Below, in pieces: positions 14,520-27,728 of a stretch of 64,000 nucleotides of DNA. Numbering within the stretch: the stretch's first letter is position 1; each line of letters begins with the position of its first letter. A program made the translations under genes and the position numbers. A model generated the notes under the pieces. It did not search any database. It was not told the DNA's origin and saw nothing but the letters and a program-made list of their open reading frames with translations. Source of the DNA: Talpa occidentalis (Eukaryota > Chordata > Mammalia > Eulipotyphla > Talpidae); the NCBI RefSeq assembly GCF_014898055.3, contig NW_023601104.1, forward strand, positions 47,862,699 to 47,926,698. Reading direction: 5' to 3'.

Positions 14520-14900
14520 ATGGTTCATTAATTCTAGGAAGGAGAGACAAACATAAACATAGGAAATGACTAAATATACATGTTAGAGTTATTAAAAGTT
14601 AAGCAAAAAATAGAGTAGGGCAAATGAGGTGACGAATATGGGGATGGGCAGAAATGGTGCTTGTGATTTTAAAATAAAGGATAGGATTCATTGAAAGGGT
14701 AACATCTGAACACAGCTTGAGGGCAGTGAGGGAATTAGGTACAAACATATCTGAAAAAAGTTTCTAGGCAGAGGAAATAGCTAGGGCAAAAAGGATCTTA
14801 AGGGATATGATCTCTAGTGAGTTCAAGAGAGCTATGTGGACACCTTGTGCTGAGAAGTGATATAAACTGTCACTTTGCTGCTATTCTGTGCCGTGAGGGA
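14520..14900 (-). repeat. Probable L2 fragment
   Basis: The stretch with 'gaacacagcttgagggcagt' and 'taggcagaggaaatagctag' resembles the antisense of the L2 3' region. It is old and diverged. Confidence 0.45.
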
Positions 14901-15059
14901 GAGAGGCAAATCGATATAGTGAAACCCATTAAGAGCAATTTAGTAAATTAAACAAGAGGTGATAGATGAAGGTGATGACAATGGAATATACAGATGCACA
15001 GATGATTTTTTTATAAAAAAATCTCAAAATTTTGTTAAAATATTAAAAATTTTATAAAA

Positions 15060-15905
15060 ATCTCAAAAAAATAAAGTGAGCTTGTCATGTTTGTCCACTG
15101 TAAGATTATCATTTCCCCTTTGTAACCTGCGTTGTGATACTCAAAAAGAAACCATCAGGAATTGTACAATTCCCATATACCCTTCATCCAGACTCCTATT
15201 TTCCTTATTCATTTTTAAATATACGTATGGCCATTGGCCATAGAATGGCCCTATGTTTGAGTTTACATAACGTTCCCTTAGAATTTTTGGCAGGAAAACT
15301 ACACAAACATAAAATGTATAATATCCTTTCTCAATGCATAGTATCAATAACCACTGTCAGGCATGGTGCCAGTTTGTCCCTACATTGGTGACAGTATCTT
15401 TGATCACTTGAATAAAGTGAGCCTGCCAACTTTGTCCACTGTAAAATTATCATTTTCCACTTTGTAATTTCCTCTTTGTAACCTGTGTTGTGATACTTTA
15501 AGAGGGCATAATATCCTGTAACTCATCAAACTTTCATACCAGAATATACTGAGGATTCCTGCCTAAAAGCAGCAAAAAGGAGCACTATATTGATTACAAA
15601 AAGGCCACTATCTAATGAGCATTCCTTCTATATCTGTCGATATTACACCATAAACAAGAGCTTTCCCTTCTTTATTTACTTATTTTCAGTATGTACTCTC
15701 CTTTTCCTTTTTTGTTTAATAGGTTATAATCCATTTCGGTCATTTTTAATTTTGATTCTAATACTGTCTTGGATTTGACAAGTGGTAGTTTCCTTGGAAA
15801 GTTGGCCAGTGGAAGCTCCTTATTTTTGGCACAAGATTTTCTAGGTTCACTTTAGACTGTTCCTGCCTCAAATTAAGAATCAGTCATTTCTCCAAGGAGT
15901 CCCAA
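15060..15905. repeat. Ancient L1-like repeat, first copy
   Basis: 'cccatatacccttcatccag', 'tttgatcacttgaataaagt' and 'cagtcatttctccaaggagt' match a widespread old mammalian repeat that I believe to be L1-related (L1ME type). The segment 'tttgtccactgtaa..ttatcattt' occurs twice here (about 15093 and 15435), suggesting a partial duplication. The subfamily is not assigned. Confidence 0.5.
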
Positions 15906-16489
15906 TTTTTGGAATGTTTTTAAATTGTCAAGTAGAATTGATACTGAGAATAAAAAGAGAAGTCACAGACGACATCATGAATTTTGGTCTGAATACCTGG
16001 AAGGACAGAATTGTCATCAACTTAGTTTAGCAAGACTGCAAGCAGAGAAGGTATGTGTATGTGTGGGAGACAAGTTAATTGGAAACATCAAGAGACATCC
16101 AAATAGAGAGATCACACGGGCAGCTGGATATCTGAAAGTGAAATCCGGGCTGAAGATATAAATCTATGAATCTCTGATATAAAGATGGTATTTAAGCCAT
16201 GCAGTTGGAAAAGCTGCCTAAGAGAGTGAGCATACATAAAGATCAGGAAACCAAGTATTAGGCTTTGGACTTCTTGAATGAGAATCATTGAAGGCTGAAC
16301 AGAAATTTCTTGCGAGGAGAAAGGAAAACCAATTGCGCATGAGATCTTTAAAAGCATCTGACAAAAGGATAAGAAGGAGCAGCTGAGTTCAGTATTGCTG
16401 AAAGGTAAAGTAAGATAACTGAGAACTACCCAATGGCTTTAGTGAGGCTATCCTAAGATAAATTCCAAAAAGGCTGGGTCTCTCATCCG

Positions 16490-16560
16490 TTTTCCTCAAC
16501 AATATATCCCCCTAGAAGCACTCAATGAATATTTATTTACTGAATGAATGAACGCACAAG
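16490..16560 (+). repeat. Probable L2 3' end
   Basis: 'agcactcaatgaatatttat' followed by 'ttactgaatgaatgaacg' resembles the L2 terminus with its tetranucleotide tail. Confidence 0.5.
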
Positions 16561-17469
16561 GAGGGCACTGGTAACCTTAATAGAGACAGTTTTGGTGGAG
16601 TGACTAGGGCAAAGAGCAAAGTGAAGTGGGTTGCAAGGTGTGGTAGAAGAGGGACTAAAGGCAGGGACCATCAGTTAACACTGCTGAGAAACGGTGCTCT
16701 CAAAAAGAGAAATGTGGCTCCAGGTGGCTACTGGGCTCTTATGTAAGGTGGGAGAAACGAAGCAGGTTTGTGCAGGGAACAATCCAACCAAGAGGGGAAA
16801 TGTGGCATGAGAGAGCATCACAGAGCAACACCCTCAAGCAGGTGCTCTAATATACATGGAGAGGATGGCGTTACCAGAAGATGGTACAAGTGATCTTTAG
16901 CCACCACGCACAAGTTAAGGATATTGGTATAGATGCTCATAGGGAGGGTAAATGTGGCAGGGGAACTTAAAAGAATTTAAATCATCAAGCAAAAATAAGA
17001 TGGGGAAAGAGGTTTTAAGGCAGGAGGTATATAGTCCACCAGAAAGTGGGAGTCGATGGACTAGGAAAATACGGTATGACTGCAGTTCACCATTAAGAAC
17101 CTATCTGATGTTAGTGGCAAGAAGTAATTTTACAAGATTATGTAAATCCCTGACAACATATACCAATGCTAGGAAAATGTCATCTCTGCTTTTTAAGACC
17201 ATTGATGTAACACACCATCAATTTGAAGTCTGAGAGTTTTACTAGGGAAATCATTTTAATTTTTACCTCATAACCTTTGCATATTGTGGTTGAGTGCACA
17301 AATGCCCACTGTGTTAGTTTTCCAAATGATTAAGCAGTATGCTGCTAACTATTAGTCTTAAAAAAAGTCATCGAGATCACTACACTTGCACAAAAATAAC
17401 TCAGTTACATTGTAAGCTAGAACATACAGATGCAAGATGATATAATTTCTAAAAAAAGATGAGGCAAAA

Positions 17470-17693
17470 AATTTTTTTTTTTTTTTTGTGTGTGTAGAAG
17501 AACTGGGGTGTGGGGGGTGAGAGGACTCACCAGAACATGCAGATTTACTGAAATACACTGCCAAGGGGAGCAGTGGGCAAAACAGGAGAGGTCTGCTGCT
17601 CCACATGTGGGTTAGCTCCCTGGCTAGGTATAGAACTGAGACCCTAGGGGTGATAGCGCTGGGACTTCACCTTTAGGCTACTGGGGAGCCCCC
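17470..17693 (-). mobile_element. tRNA-derived SINE, old and diverged
   Basis: Recognisable by 'gagaggactcaccagaacat', 'ggagaggtctgctg' and the inverted head at about 17690. Target-site duplications are no longer clear. Sense to HEATR5A. Confidence 0.78.
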
Positions 17694-17997
17694 ATTATGC
17701 AAAAGTGTTTTTAGCGTGGGTGAAGCTGTTCAGATTAGAAAATGCTGGTATTAGAATTGGTGCTACTATAGGAATGTATATATTTAAATGTTATTCACAT
17801 TTGCCAGGCAAGTCTACATTTTTATTTTCCTTTGTGTATTAGTACTAATGATATAGCTATAAATTATATATATTTACAAATAATTCACATTTTCAAAAGG
17901 ATTTAAATAAGTCTTCTAATTTCAACTTCTTATATGAAAAAGATTAAAAATTAAATAACTTAAAGAATTTTTTTTCCTAGTTTGAGGTTTTTTTTTT

Positions 17998-18257
17998 TAA
18001 AGATTTATTTATTCATTTATACAAGCACTGGGCACAGTCAGAAGCGCGGGAGGGTGAGAGAATTCACCAGAGCCAGAGAAGGGAGCAGAACAGGCAGAAG
18101 GACCGAAGTACATTGCTGAGGGGAGCAGTGGGCATCAGGAGAGGTCTGCGCGCCATGCGGGACCCTCGCCCGGTGGCTGGGGATAGAACCAGCACTGCAG
18201 AGGCTGCGGCCAGCCTCGCAGCCCAGCACTCAACCACTGCGCCACCATGGGAGGCCC
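17998..18257 (-). mobile_element. tRNA-derived SINE, sense to HEATR5A
   Basis: Tail 'aaagatttatttattcattt' to head 'ccaccatgggaggccc'. Duplication agtttgaggttttttt at about 17979-17994 and 18258 onward. Confidence 0.9.
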
Positions 18258-18539
18258 AGTTTGAGGTTTTTTTTGATGGCATTTTCCTTTTCCAATCCAC
18301 CTCCACCCCTTAAATGAGTCTTTCGAAAGAGTCTTTTGAGATTAGAAGAACCACAATAAAATTTAAAGTTCTTACTATAAATTTTAAACGTTTGAATCTT
18401 AATTAGAGAATGAGGGGATTATATAACTTGTTAGTGTTTCCCAGATTAGTCTGATATGTTATACTCTCTGTTCTGTCATCTGTGGCTGAAAAACACTAGC
18501 TTTTAGAAAAAAACAGAATCCTCCTTTATTAACAATGAA

Positions 18540-18700
18540 CAATTTCTAAAGCAATGATTTCCCATACAAATTATCTGGGGAATCTCGTTAAAATGAGAAT
18601 TTGATCCACTAAATTGGGTGGGTTTTATGAACACTACAGAATAAACCCATGCACATTTTCGTTTCAAATGCACCCCATCCTTGATTACTGCCTAGAGTGT
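18540..18700. repeat. Probable hAT-derived fragment
   Basis: 'caaattatctggggaatctc' and 'gttaaaatgagaatttgatc' recall MER-type hAT elements. The assignment is weak. Confidence 0.35.
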
Positions 18701-19059
18701 ATAAATAGGAATAAGAACATAAAGCAAATTGTCCAAATATGGTAAACTGTAAGTCTCTGTTGTTTGGAATTCTTTACACCATAGTTCCATTGTACCAGCT
18801 AGAAAATTCCAAGTATGTAATCAGATACATGCCTCTTCAAAAAACAGCCAGAATTTTAGATGACATCTTTTATTGAACAACACTTCACAATTTACTTTTT
18901 TAAAAAAAGGCCTCAAATTTTAACTGAGTTGTTTGAAAATGAAAACTTGGAACCCACACCAATGTTTCAAATTAAAATTGATTTACATTCTGCCTCTTTT
19001 ACAAGGAATGGGAAACAATAACCTATTCTTGCTTAAATCAACTGGGGAAAAAAAAATCA

Positions 19060-19269
<210 letters not shown>

Positions 19270-19679
19270 CTATTGAATTGGAAAAACAAAATTTAATAAA
19301 CAGCAAATTGTTAGGTCAGAGCATATAAGTTGTAGAAACTACCAAGATAACAAAAATAAAACACGAATTCAAAGTATCTAAATTATGACTGCAGAGACAA
19401 CAAATGAATACAGATTAAATCATAAAAACTATACTAAATGTATATGTGTCCACAATGGGGTGGGGAGGACCCATTTCTAACTCAGCAGTTATAAAAAATG
19501 TCTTCAGAATCACTATGTTGGCTATGAACAGTTATGAGAATAATTCTAACATAAACAACTTTACTGCATTATCTAACAGACTACATTTTTAAAAGCATCA
19601 TAAAAACAAAGACAAAAAATAAACTTTCAAACAACATGAAAGTTACATGTAAATTTTAGTTAAAACCATTAGAGAGAGG

Positions 19680-19860
19680 AAGCAACAGAGTGGGATGAAT
19701 ACTGGAAACCGGAACCTGTCACCTTCCAATAATGAATTTCTAACGACTTGAAAGATAGTAGGGAAATTCATATAAATTTCTGGGCCTCAGTTTCCTCAAC
19801 TTTTAAAAATGAGATAGTTAGCCCTGGCTGACTATCAAGGTTACAGCTCTAGATCATGTA
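19680..19860 (-). repeat. Probable MIR
   Basis: 'ctgggcctcagtttcctcaa' followed by 'aaaaatgagatagttag' is the antisense MIR core. Confidence 0.65.
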
Positions 19861-19940
19861 GATATTCCTAGTGTTTTTACAGGAATAAACTGGCTAAACT
19901 TTCTTTACACTAATTTTTTAAAGTCTACTTTATTGGACTA

Positions 19941-20096
<156 letters not shown>

Positions 20097-20324
20097 CTAC
20101 CAAAGAGAAAAGAAAAAAATTTAAATAAGGAAAAAAGTTCACTGTAAAGAACAGCAGTAAGCACTGAAATTTCTCATCTATTAGAGAAATATTCAGATTT
20201 TTGTAAACACTAACCAACCCGTTTTGACATTAACATTATTGGTTGCTATTTTATGAAGTGTTTACTATTTCAAAAAGTATTTGTTTTCATTACATTTTCA
20301 TATAATATAAACATACAATACAGG

Positions 20325-20850
20325 GCTTATGTGGAGATTAAATGAAACTGTACAGGAAGTGCCTAGGACAAAGTTTGCATATTAGCAGGCATTTAAAAAT
20401 GGCTGTAGGCCATAAGATGAGGTAACATGTTAAGAGCACCGGATGTGTCCCCCTTCCACCTATATGCTGTTGGACAAATCTGTATTCCTCTGTTAAATGC
20501 AAATAATAGTAGCTACCTTATAAGTAGTAGCTACCTTATAAGGATCAAAAGAGTGCTTAGAACCATACCTGACATCAGTAAACGGTTAAAAGATTTATAG
20601 CTATTAATATTTTATCATTTATTGGTCCAAGTAGTTTAATGGTTAAGACTGTAAGCTTTAGACTTAAGACCTGGGTCTGAATCCTGATTCTGACCCTTAG
20701 TAGCTGTGTGACTTGAAAATGTTCTTACTTATTTCTTCATTTAAAATGAGAATTAGACAAACCTCAAAGGGCAGGTGGTAGAAGGAAATAAATAAGTGTG
20801 GTAAAACACTGAGTAGAGTGGCTGGCATAAACACTCAAGAAGTTGTAGCT
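20325..20850 (-). repeat. Cluster of MIR-like fragments with an 18-bp tandem duplication
   Basis: Two blocks look like antisense MIR: 'gcaccggatgtgtcccc' to 'catcagtaaacggttaaa', and 'gacctgggtctgaatcctga' to 'gagtggctggcataaacact'. Inside the first, tagtagctaccttataag is repeated perfectly at 20507-20524 and 20525-20542. Confidence 0.6.
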
Positions 20851-21539
20851 GAGGAGACAACTTGTTCTAAAAAATGCCCCAAATAATTTCTATAGTCCAG
20901 GCCACTGAAGGTAACCAAAGTGAAGGAAATAAAGAACATCAAATACCACTTTCATGGTAATGTTGTTATTTTATCTTTGTTAAAAGAAGCTCAATAAGTA
21001 ATTATAAGTGGACATTAAAAAATGGGTGCTAATGAGAAACTTCTAAACTTTCTTATTATCCCAGTTTCAAATATTCTCTATTACTGGTAGGCTTGTGTAT
21101 CAAAGGTGGAGATCCCTTTTGCTATCACCAAAAAGCTGTAGTAACTGATCAACTAAATTATAAAGGTAAAGAAAAAAATTTCATTTATTGCTTAAAAAAA
21201 TATTAAGCAATAACTTCATAATTTCTGATACTTGAGGGCAATCCTGTTAACTATGGGGCCTAAAAATTATTAAGCAATGGAGTTAAGAGGAAAAAAGTGG
21301 CTGTTTTTCAGTAAATACAAGTTCTTAAAAGGTGTTGGCTTTTACATAAAACTAGATTTACAGATGTTAACAGTCTCTTCTGAATCATAATCTTTCAGGA
21401 AACTACTGCAGAGAGGTGATCTGCTGTGTAGATTCTGACCAGTTTTATATTACGAACTTCATTTCTTAAAGTTCTTGAATCAGTTACATTCTTCTTGAAT
21501 TTTCCTTTGTTTTATCTTGGTACTTAAAAAAAAAGTGTG

Positions 21540-22870
21540 CAACTAGTATGTTGTTTTTATACTTACCATTAAGGACGATATTGGCAGTAGGTTTGTAGTA
21601 TATGACTTTTATTGTACTGACGTATATTCCTTCTATATCCATTTTAAGAGATTTTACTAAAAATGGGTACTGTATATTATCAAATGCTTTCTCTGCATCT
21701 GCTGATATATCATGACTTTTATTCCTTTTTTTACTGATGTAATATATTACGTTAATTTATGTATGGTAAACCATCATCCTTGCATCACTGGAATAATTCC
21801 TACATGATGGTATATGGTCCTTTTAATGTATCTGATATTTACCAGTATCTTGGTGAGAACTTTTCTTATCTATATTCACCCAAAGATGCTGTTCTATAAT
21901 TTTCCTTCTTTTTTTTTAAATTTGCTTGTCAGGTTTAGGTAATGTTGGCTTCAAAGAATGTGTGAGGAAGTATTCTGTCTTAGCTTTTTAGAAGAGTTTA
22001 AGTAGAAGAGGCATCACTTCTTGGAAGGTTTGATAGAATTCACTTATAAAACCATCTGGTTTTGGGCTTTAGCTTTTTGAGGGATTTTTGATTTTTGTTT
22101 CAGTTTCTGTAATTGTGATCTATTCAAATTTTCTGTTTCAAAGATTGATCCAATTATTTCCACATAGTTGTTCTTAGTAGTCTCTTGTGAGACTTTGAAT
22201 TTCTAAGGTATCCGTTGTAATTTCTCCTCTCTTTTCTATTTAAGTTTTCTATTATTTATGAGCTTAGGTAAAGGTTCATCAGTTTCATTTGATCTTCTCA
22301 GAGCATCAACACTTGGTTTCACTCATCTATTGAATGGCCTTTTTGATTTCCATTTCATTTATTTCTGCTCTAACTTTAATTATTTGCTTCTTTCTAATAC
22401 CTTGGTTTTCTTGTTCTTCTCCAAGCTGCTTTAAGAATAGGTTAAATTATTTTAACCTTGAGATTTTTATTTTTTTTTAAGATTTATTTATTTATGCATA
22501 CAATAGCTGGGGTACAGGCAGAGATGCAGGGGGTGAGAGGATTCACCAGACAGAGCGGGGAACAGGAAAGGCAGACTGTCTGAAATACACTGCTGAGGGG
22601 AGCAGTGGGTGAGACAGGAGAGGTCTGCTGCGCCAAGTGGGTTGCTCCCTGGCCGGCTGGGGGTCGAACTACTGCTGCAGAGGCTGCGGACTGCTTCATA
22701 ATGTGGTGCTTAACCCCTTGTGCCACCAGGGAGGCCCAACCTTGAGATTTTTAAACTTGAGATTTTTCTAGTTTCTTAATGTAAGCCTGAACTGCAATCA
22801 ATTTCCCTTTTTGTATTGCTTTTGCTGTATCCCATAGATTCTGATAACTTCTCTCTTCATTTTTGTGATA
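21540..22870 (-). mobile_element. Old L1 ORF2 fragment (reverse-transcriptase region), split by a SINE
   Basis: The plus strand carries antisense L1 landmarks: 'atgctttctctgcatctgct', 'aaccatctggttttgggctt' and 'tttgctgtatcccatagatt'. Many changes show it is inactive. A SINE at 22470-22737 interrupts it. Confidence 0.8.
22470..22737 (-). mobile_element. tRNA-derived SINE inside the L1
   Basis: Tail 'agatttatttatttatgcat' to head 'gtgccaccagggaggccc'. The perfect 16-bp duplication aaccttgagattttta is at 22454-22469 and 22738-22753. Sense to HEATR5A. Confidence 0.95.
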
Positions 22871-23045
22871 TTTTAATACTTTAAAGGTGCTGAATTACCC
22901 TTAAGTATTAAGAACCTTAATTTTTGATGTACAAACATATAAACACTTTAGTTTTAATCTTAAATTGATTGGTAAAATTACAGTAGGTAAGAGATCAGAG
23001 TATCTTTGAAGTCAAATGAAGAGACAGCTATAAAAACAAAGGACA

Positions 23046-23337
23046 GGGCCTCCCCGGTGGCGCAGCGGTTGAGCGCTGGGTTACGAAGCTGCCTGCAGCC
23101 TCTGCAGCACCAGTTCGATCCCCGGCTGCTCCCCGGCCACTGGAGGAGGGCCCCGCATGGTGCGCAGACCTCTCCTGCCTCCCGCTGCTCCCCTCAGCAG
23201 TGTACTTCAGTCCTTCTGCCTGCTCTGCTCCCCGCTATGGCTCTGGTAGATTCTCTCACCATCCCGCGCTTCTGACTGTACCCAGTGCTTGTATAAATAA
23301 ATAAATAAATCTTTAAAAAAAAAAAAAAAAAAAAAAA
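23046..23337 (+). mobile_element. tRNA-derived SINE, young form
   Basis: Head 'gggcctccccggtggcgcag', B box 'agttcgatccc', tail '(aaat)n' and a 20-plus A run. The flanking duplication is short or lost. Head-to-head with the SINE at 22470. Confidence 0.9.
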
Positions 23338-24169
23338 GGATATTCCACAGTGACAAGTGATATCACAAATCAATGATGACATTAAGGCTGAGAATATATT
23401 TCCCTGGCAATTAAAATATCATCTAGACTCTGGCCAGACTATGTCCTTCACACTTCTCACACTCTTTCCCATCTGATTATATTCCTTACTCCTTTTTCAT
23501 GCTGGTACAATACTAATTATTCCATCAAGTACACAGTAGTTACCAACATGTATCTGGATCCTTGGTGATCATCCTAGGTGATCTCTGAAAATGGTTCACT
23601 ACTCACTTGACTCAGATAACCCTACGAAGTCATACAAATCAAGGGGTTCAAACTTCATATTCATCTTAAGAATGCTTGTGTGAAACTGCCCAAGCCATCA
23701 AAAGTATCCATATTCAAAAAGCCACAAGATATCTGAAGGACAGCAATCATTCTACAGAAACAGTGCTTGCATTCCATTCTTACAATGATGAAGCTGGTAG
23801 GTGTGCCCAGGCCAAATAGGGGAGCAGCACTCAGGGTTGATGGTCAAAGTGGAGTGCTGAATTTTTACTACATGTACTTAAAAAAATGCAGAGTAATGTC
23901 AAACTTAAGGGTTTAGATATAGATTCTCTGATAATTGAGCACATATAGGAAAACAAAGCTCCAAAGGTGTGCTGCAGCATTTATAGAACTCATAGTTAGA
24001 TTAACCCAGACATGAGCCACCTCTGCCAAATTAAATGATCCTTACTAAAAAAGAGCAGATTGTTCCTAAAGGAGAAGAGGATGCACAGAATAAAAAGATA
24101 TCCCAGAAGAAAACTAAAGAAACAAAAACTTATGGCCTGAGAATAAGCTCAGCATAAAATAAATGGAAA

Positions 24170-24385
24170 TAGAAGTAAAAAATAAATAAATAAAAAGATT
24201 GAATATATAAAGTTATATATGTATCACACAGAAATATTCCACATATGGATATATTTATATACACACACATACATGGGTATATTAATATACATAGATTGTA
24301 TACATATTTACATATATATTTACATACACACATATACACCCATTTCACTTATGGGCATTAATATTTATATACATGGGTATGTTTG
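24170..24385. repeat. AT/CA-rich low-complexity stretch
   Basis: Alternating 'tatatacacacacataca' and 'tacatatatatttacataca' blocks with no unit long enough to call a clean microsatellite. Just upstream (minus-strand sense, beyond the polypyrimidine tract) of the HEATR5A exon at 24474 lies other sequence, so it is intronic filler. Confidence 0.6.
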
Positions 24386-24452
24386 TCATAAAGTTCTCTT
24401 ATTGGTTCAAGAAGCTATTAACACCTACTAAAAAATCTCTTTTTATCGTTTA

Positions 24453-24608
<156 letters not shown>

Positions 24609-25504
24609 TCATGACTGAAAACATAGAAATTAAAAAAGAAATCTTAAAATATATAAAGCAGACTATCTGACTTTACTTTTAAAGGAGAAAATTTCCCAGA
24701 TTCTACTGTTAAATCCTACGGCATGACACTTAAGTATTAAATAATTACACTTTCAATAACAGGAATTTTAAAAAGATAGATCAATCTTCAATTAATCTTA
24801 ATCTCAGCCCAAAGATCTCATATTTGAAATTTTTTTAAGAAAATTTTTCTCAAACTATCTAGACTGTACCTTCATCTATTGAATAATCAAAAATAGACTT
24901 AAAGATAAAATATAAGAACAAGAAATAAAGTTTTCATTAAATTTGAAAACTTTATGGAAAAACATTGTCATAATCTCCAGTTAGAACAAAAATTTCTATA
25001 AAATTAGTACAGTGCAACCATACATACATGGTTCATAGCTTCTCTAAAATAACAGATGATAAAGTGAACTAAATCCTGTGGAAAAAGAAACTAAATGTTA
25101 TGCTTATGATGTTAGAATAATCCTCTTCTATTAGATATTTGCCATTAATTTTTACTATGCAGAACTAAAACACTACCAGAACATTCAAGAATGTGAAGAA
25201 TTTAAAATACCATTTTCTTAAACATTCAACTGCTAAAATTTTGGTGAGAAAGTTTTAATTCCCAAATCTAGACTTCACATGTGTAAAATTTTCTTAAAGA
25301 ATGCTTCTTTTTTCCCTAAGGAATGCTTCTAAATCAAAAGGAAAATAGTAGACTTTTGCAAAAAAGAAAAAAAAATAGATTTAAAAATGAGTTAAGCTGA
25401 ATTTGTACTGTTTCAAAATTATTACCAAGCAATGTGGATTCTTTTTTTAAAATGACACAAGGAAGCATTGCTTTGTTTTCTGTTCAGTGTTAGTATTTAA
25501 CTTA

Positions 25505-25744
<240 letters not shown>

Positions 25745-26279
25745 TCAAAGACAACAAAGTTACATGTATTCCTCTAGGTATGATATGTCTTTCATATATT
25801 CAAAGACTAAAAGATTTTAGAAAAACACAAAATTATTTTGACTAAAATTACAAATAAGTTGGAGGTGCAGCCATGGCACCTAACAGGTAGTTTGTTGCTG
25901 TTAATACTTCAAAATAATTTGTGGATCACAATATACTGGGTTCTATTGCGCTTAAATCCTCCTTATTGTATTTGAAAGGGAGGGCAAATTTATATTTTAC
26001 CTTGAATTTTTTAGTTATTAAGCTTCTCCACATATTGGCATAAACAAGCAGCAAACCGATTTAATGTACAAGCTGAGCTTATAATGGTTACCTCTTTTAT
26101 TCAAATCTTTTTCTAGTGATAATTCAATTTTATTTTTGCAAGTTTATGCATGTAAATGCCAGTAAATGCCATTATACCTGCCTGTTCAGTGCAAAAGGAG
26201 GGCAGAATATTATCACTACAAAGGCAAAGGTGCTCAATGAGGCACAAATTACTGCAACTAAATATTTATTTATTAATTT

Positions 26280-26548
26280 TTTATTAAAAGATTTATTGAT
26301 TTATTTATTTATACAAGCACTGGATATAGTCAGAAGTGCAGGAGGGTTACAGAATTGACCAGAGCCAGCGCGGGGAACAGAACAGGCAGATCGACGAAGT
26401 ACACTGCTGAGGGGAGCAGCGGGTGGCAGGAGAGGTCTGAGCGCCATGTGGGACCCTCGTCTGGCAGCCAGAGATCGAACTGGTGCTACTGAGGCTGTGG
26501 GCAGCTGCGCAACCCAGCACTCAACCACCGTGCCACCGGGGAGGCCCC
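26280..26548 (-). mobile_element. tRNA-derived SINE, young form
   Basis: Perfect 13-bp duplication tatttattaattt at 26267-26279 and 26549-26561. Complete from A tail to head. Sense to HEATR5A, in the intron before coding exon 2. Confidence 0.94.
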
Positions 26549-26823
26549 TATTTATTAATTTAGTATACAGATTTCTGTCTTTTGTTAAATTCTAAATGTT
26601 TCAATGAGTAGTGTTTTATTCTAATTTTGCATTATATATGGTATTGTTATTGTGAAGGAGGATACCTTTATTGTTAGGAGATCTATGTGCATACACTGAG
26701 AAGTAAAGTACTACTTCACAGGGTTCAGTAAGTTATTCAATCAAATATGACAAAATGTTAACTGCTGAATATAGGTAAAGGGTATGAATAATTGTTTTCT
26801 CTCCTGAACCCATTCAATTAACT

Positions 26824-27096
26824 TTTTTTTTAAAGATTTATTTATTTATTTATACAAGCACTGTGTACAGTCAGAAGTGCGGGAGGGTGAGAGAATTCAC
26901 CAGAGCCAGAGCAGGGAGCCAGGCAGAAGGACTGAAGTACACTGCTGAGGGGAGCAGTGGGCGGCAGGAGAGGTCTGTGCGCCATGTGGGACCCTCCTCC
27001 AGTGGCCGGGGAGTAGCCTGGTTTCGAACCGGCACTGCAGAAGCTGCCAGCAGCTTTGCAACCCAGCGCTCAACTGCTGAGCCACCGGGGAGGCCC
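26824..27096 (-). mobile_element. tRNA-derived SINE, young form
   Basis: Duplication cattcaattaa at 26811-26821 and 27097-27107. An internal insertion (gagtagcctg..) lies next to the B box. Sense to HEATR5A and 430 bp from the ATG exon. Confidence 0.92.
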
Positions 27097-27452
27097 CATT
27101 CAATTAATTTTTAAAAGGTAAATACATTTACCCAAAGAGTCTTCAGTTCATATTTCCTTTAAAGAGTTCACACCTTTTTAAAGGTGAAACTCCCAAACAT
27201 TACTTAGCACTTTACCACACCTGGGATTCATGCATGTGGGGATACACAAGGTATCGAAGATAACAGAAATGACATCTAACACAATGTGGTTTGTAGTAAT
27301 TAATGTTTGATATATTTTAATGTAAGATCCAAAATATTGGCTAATTTCTTCCTGCTTTTCTGAACATGACAACCTTCTTTTAACATTTCATTAAAAAGTC
27401 TTAACAAGGTCTAACGTTTGAAAGTTATTTTTGGTTATTCTGGACAGAACTA

Positions 27453-27728
<276 letters not shown>

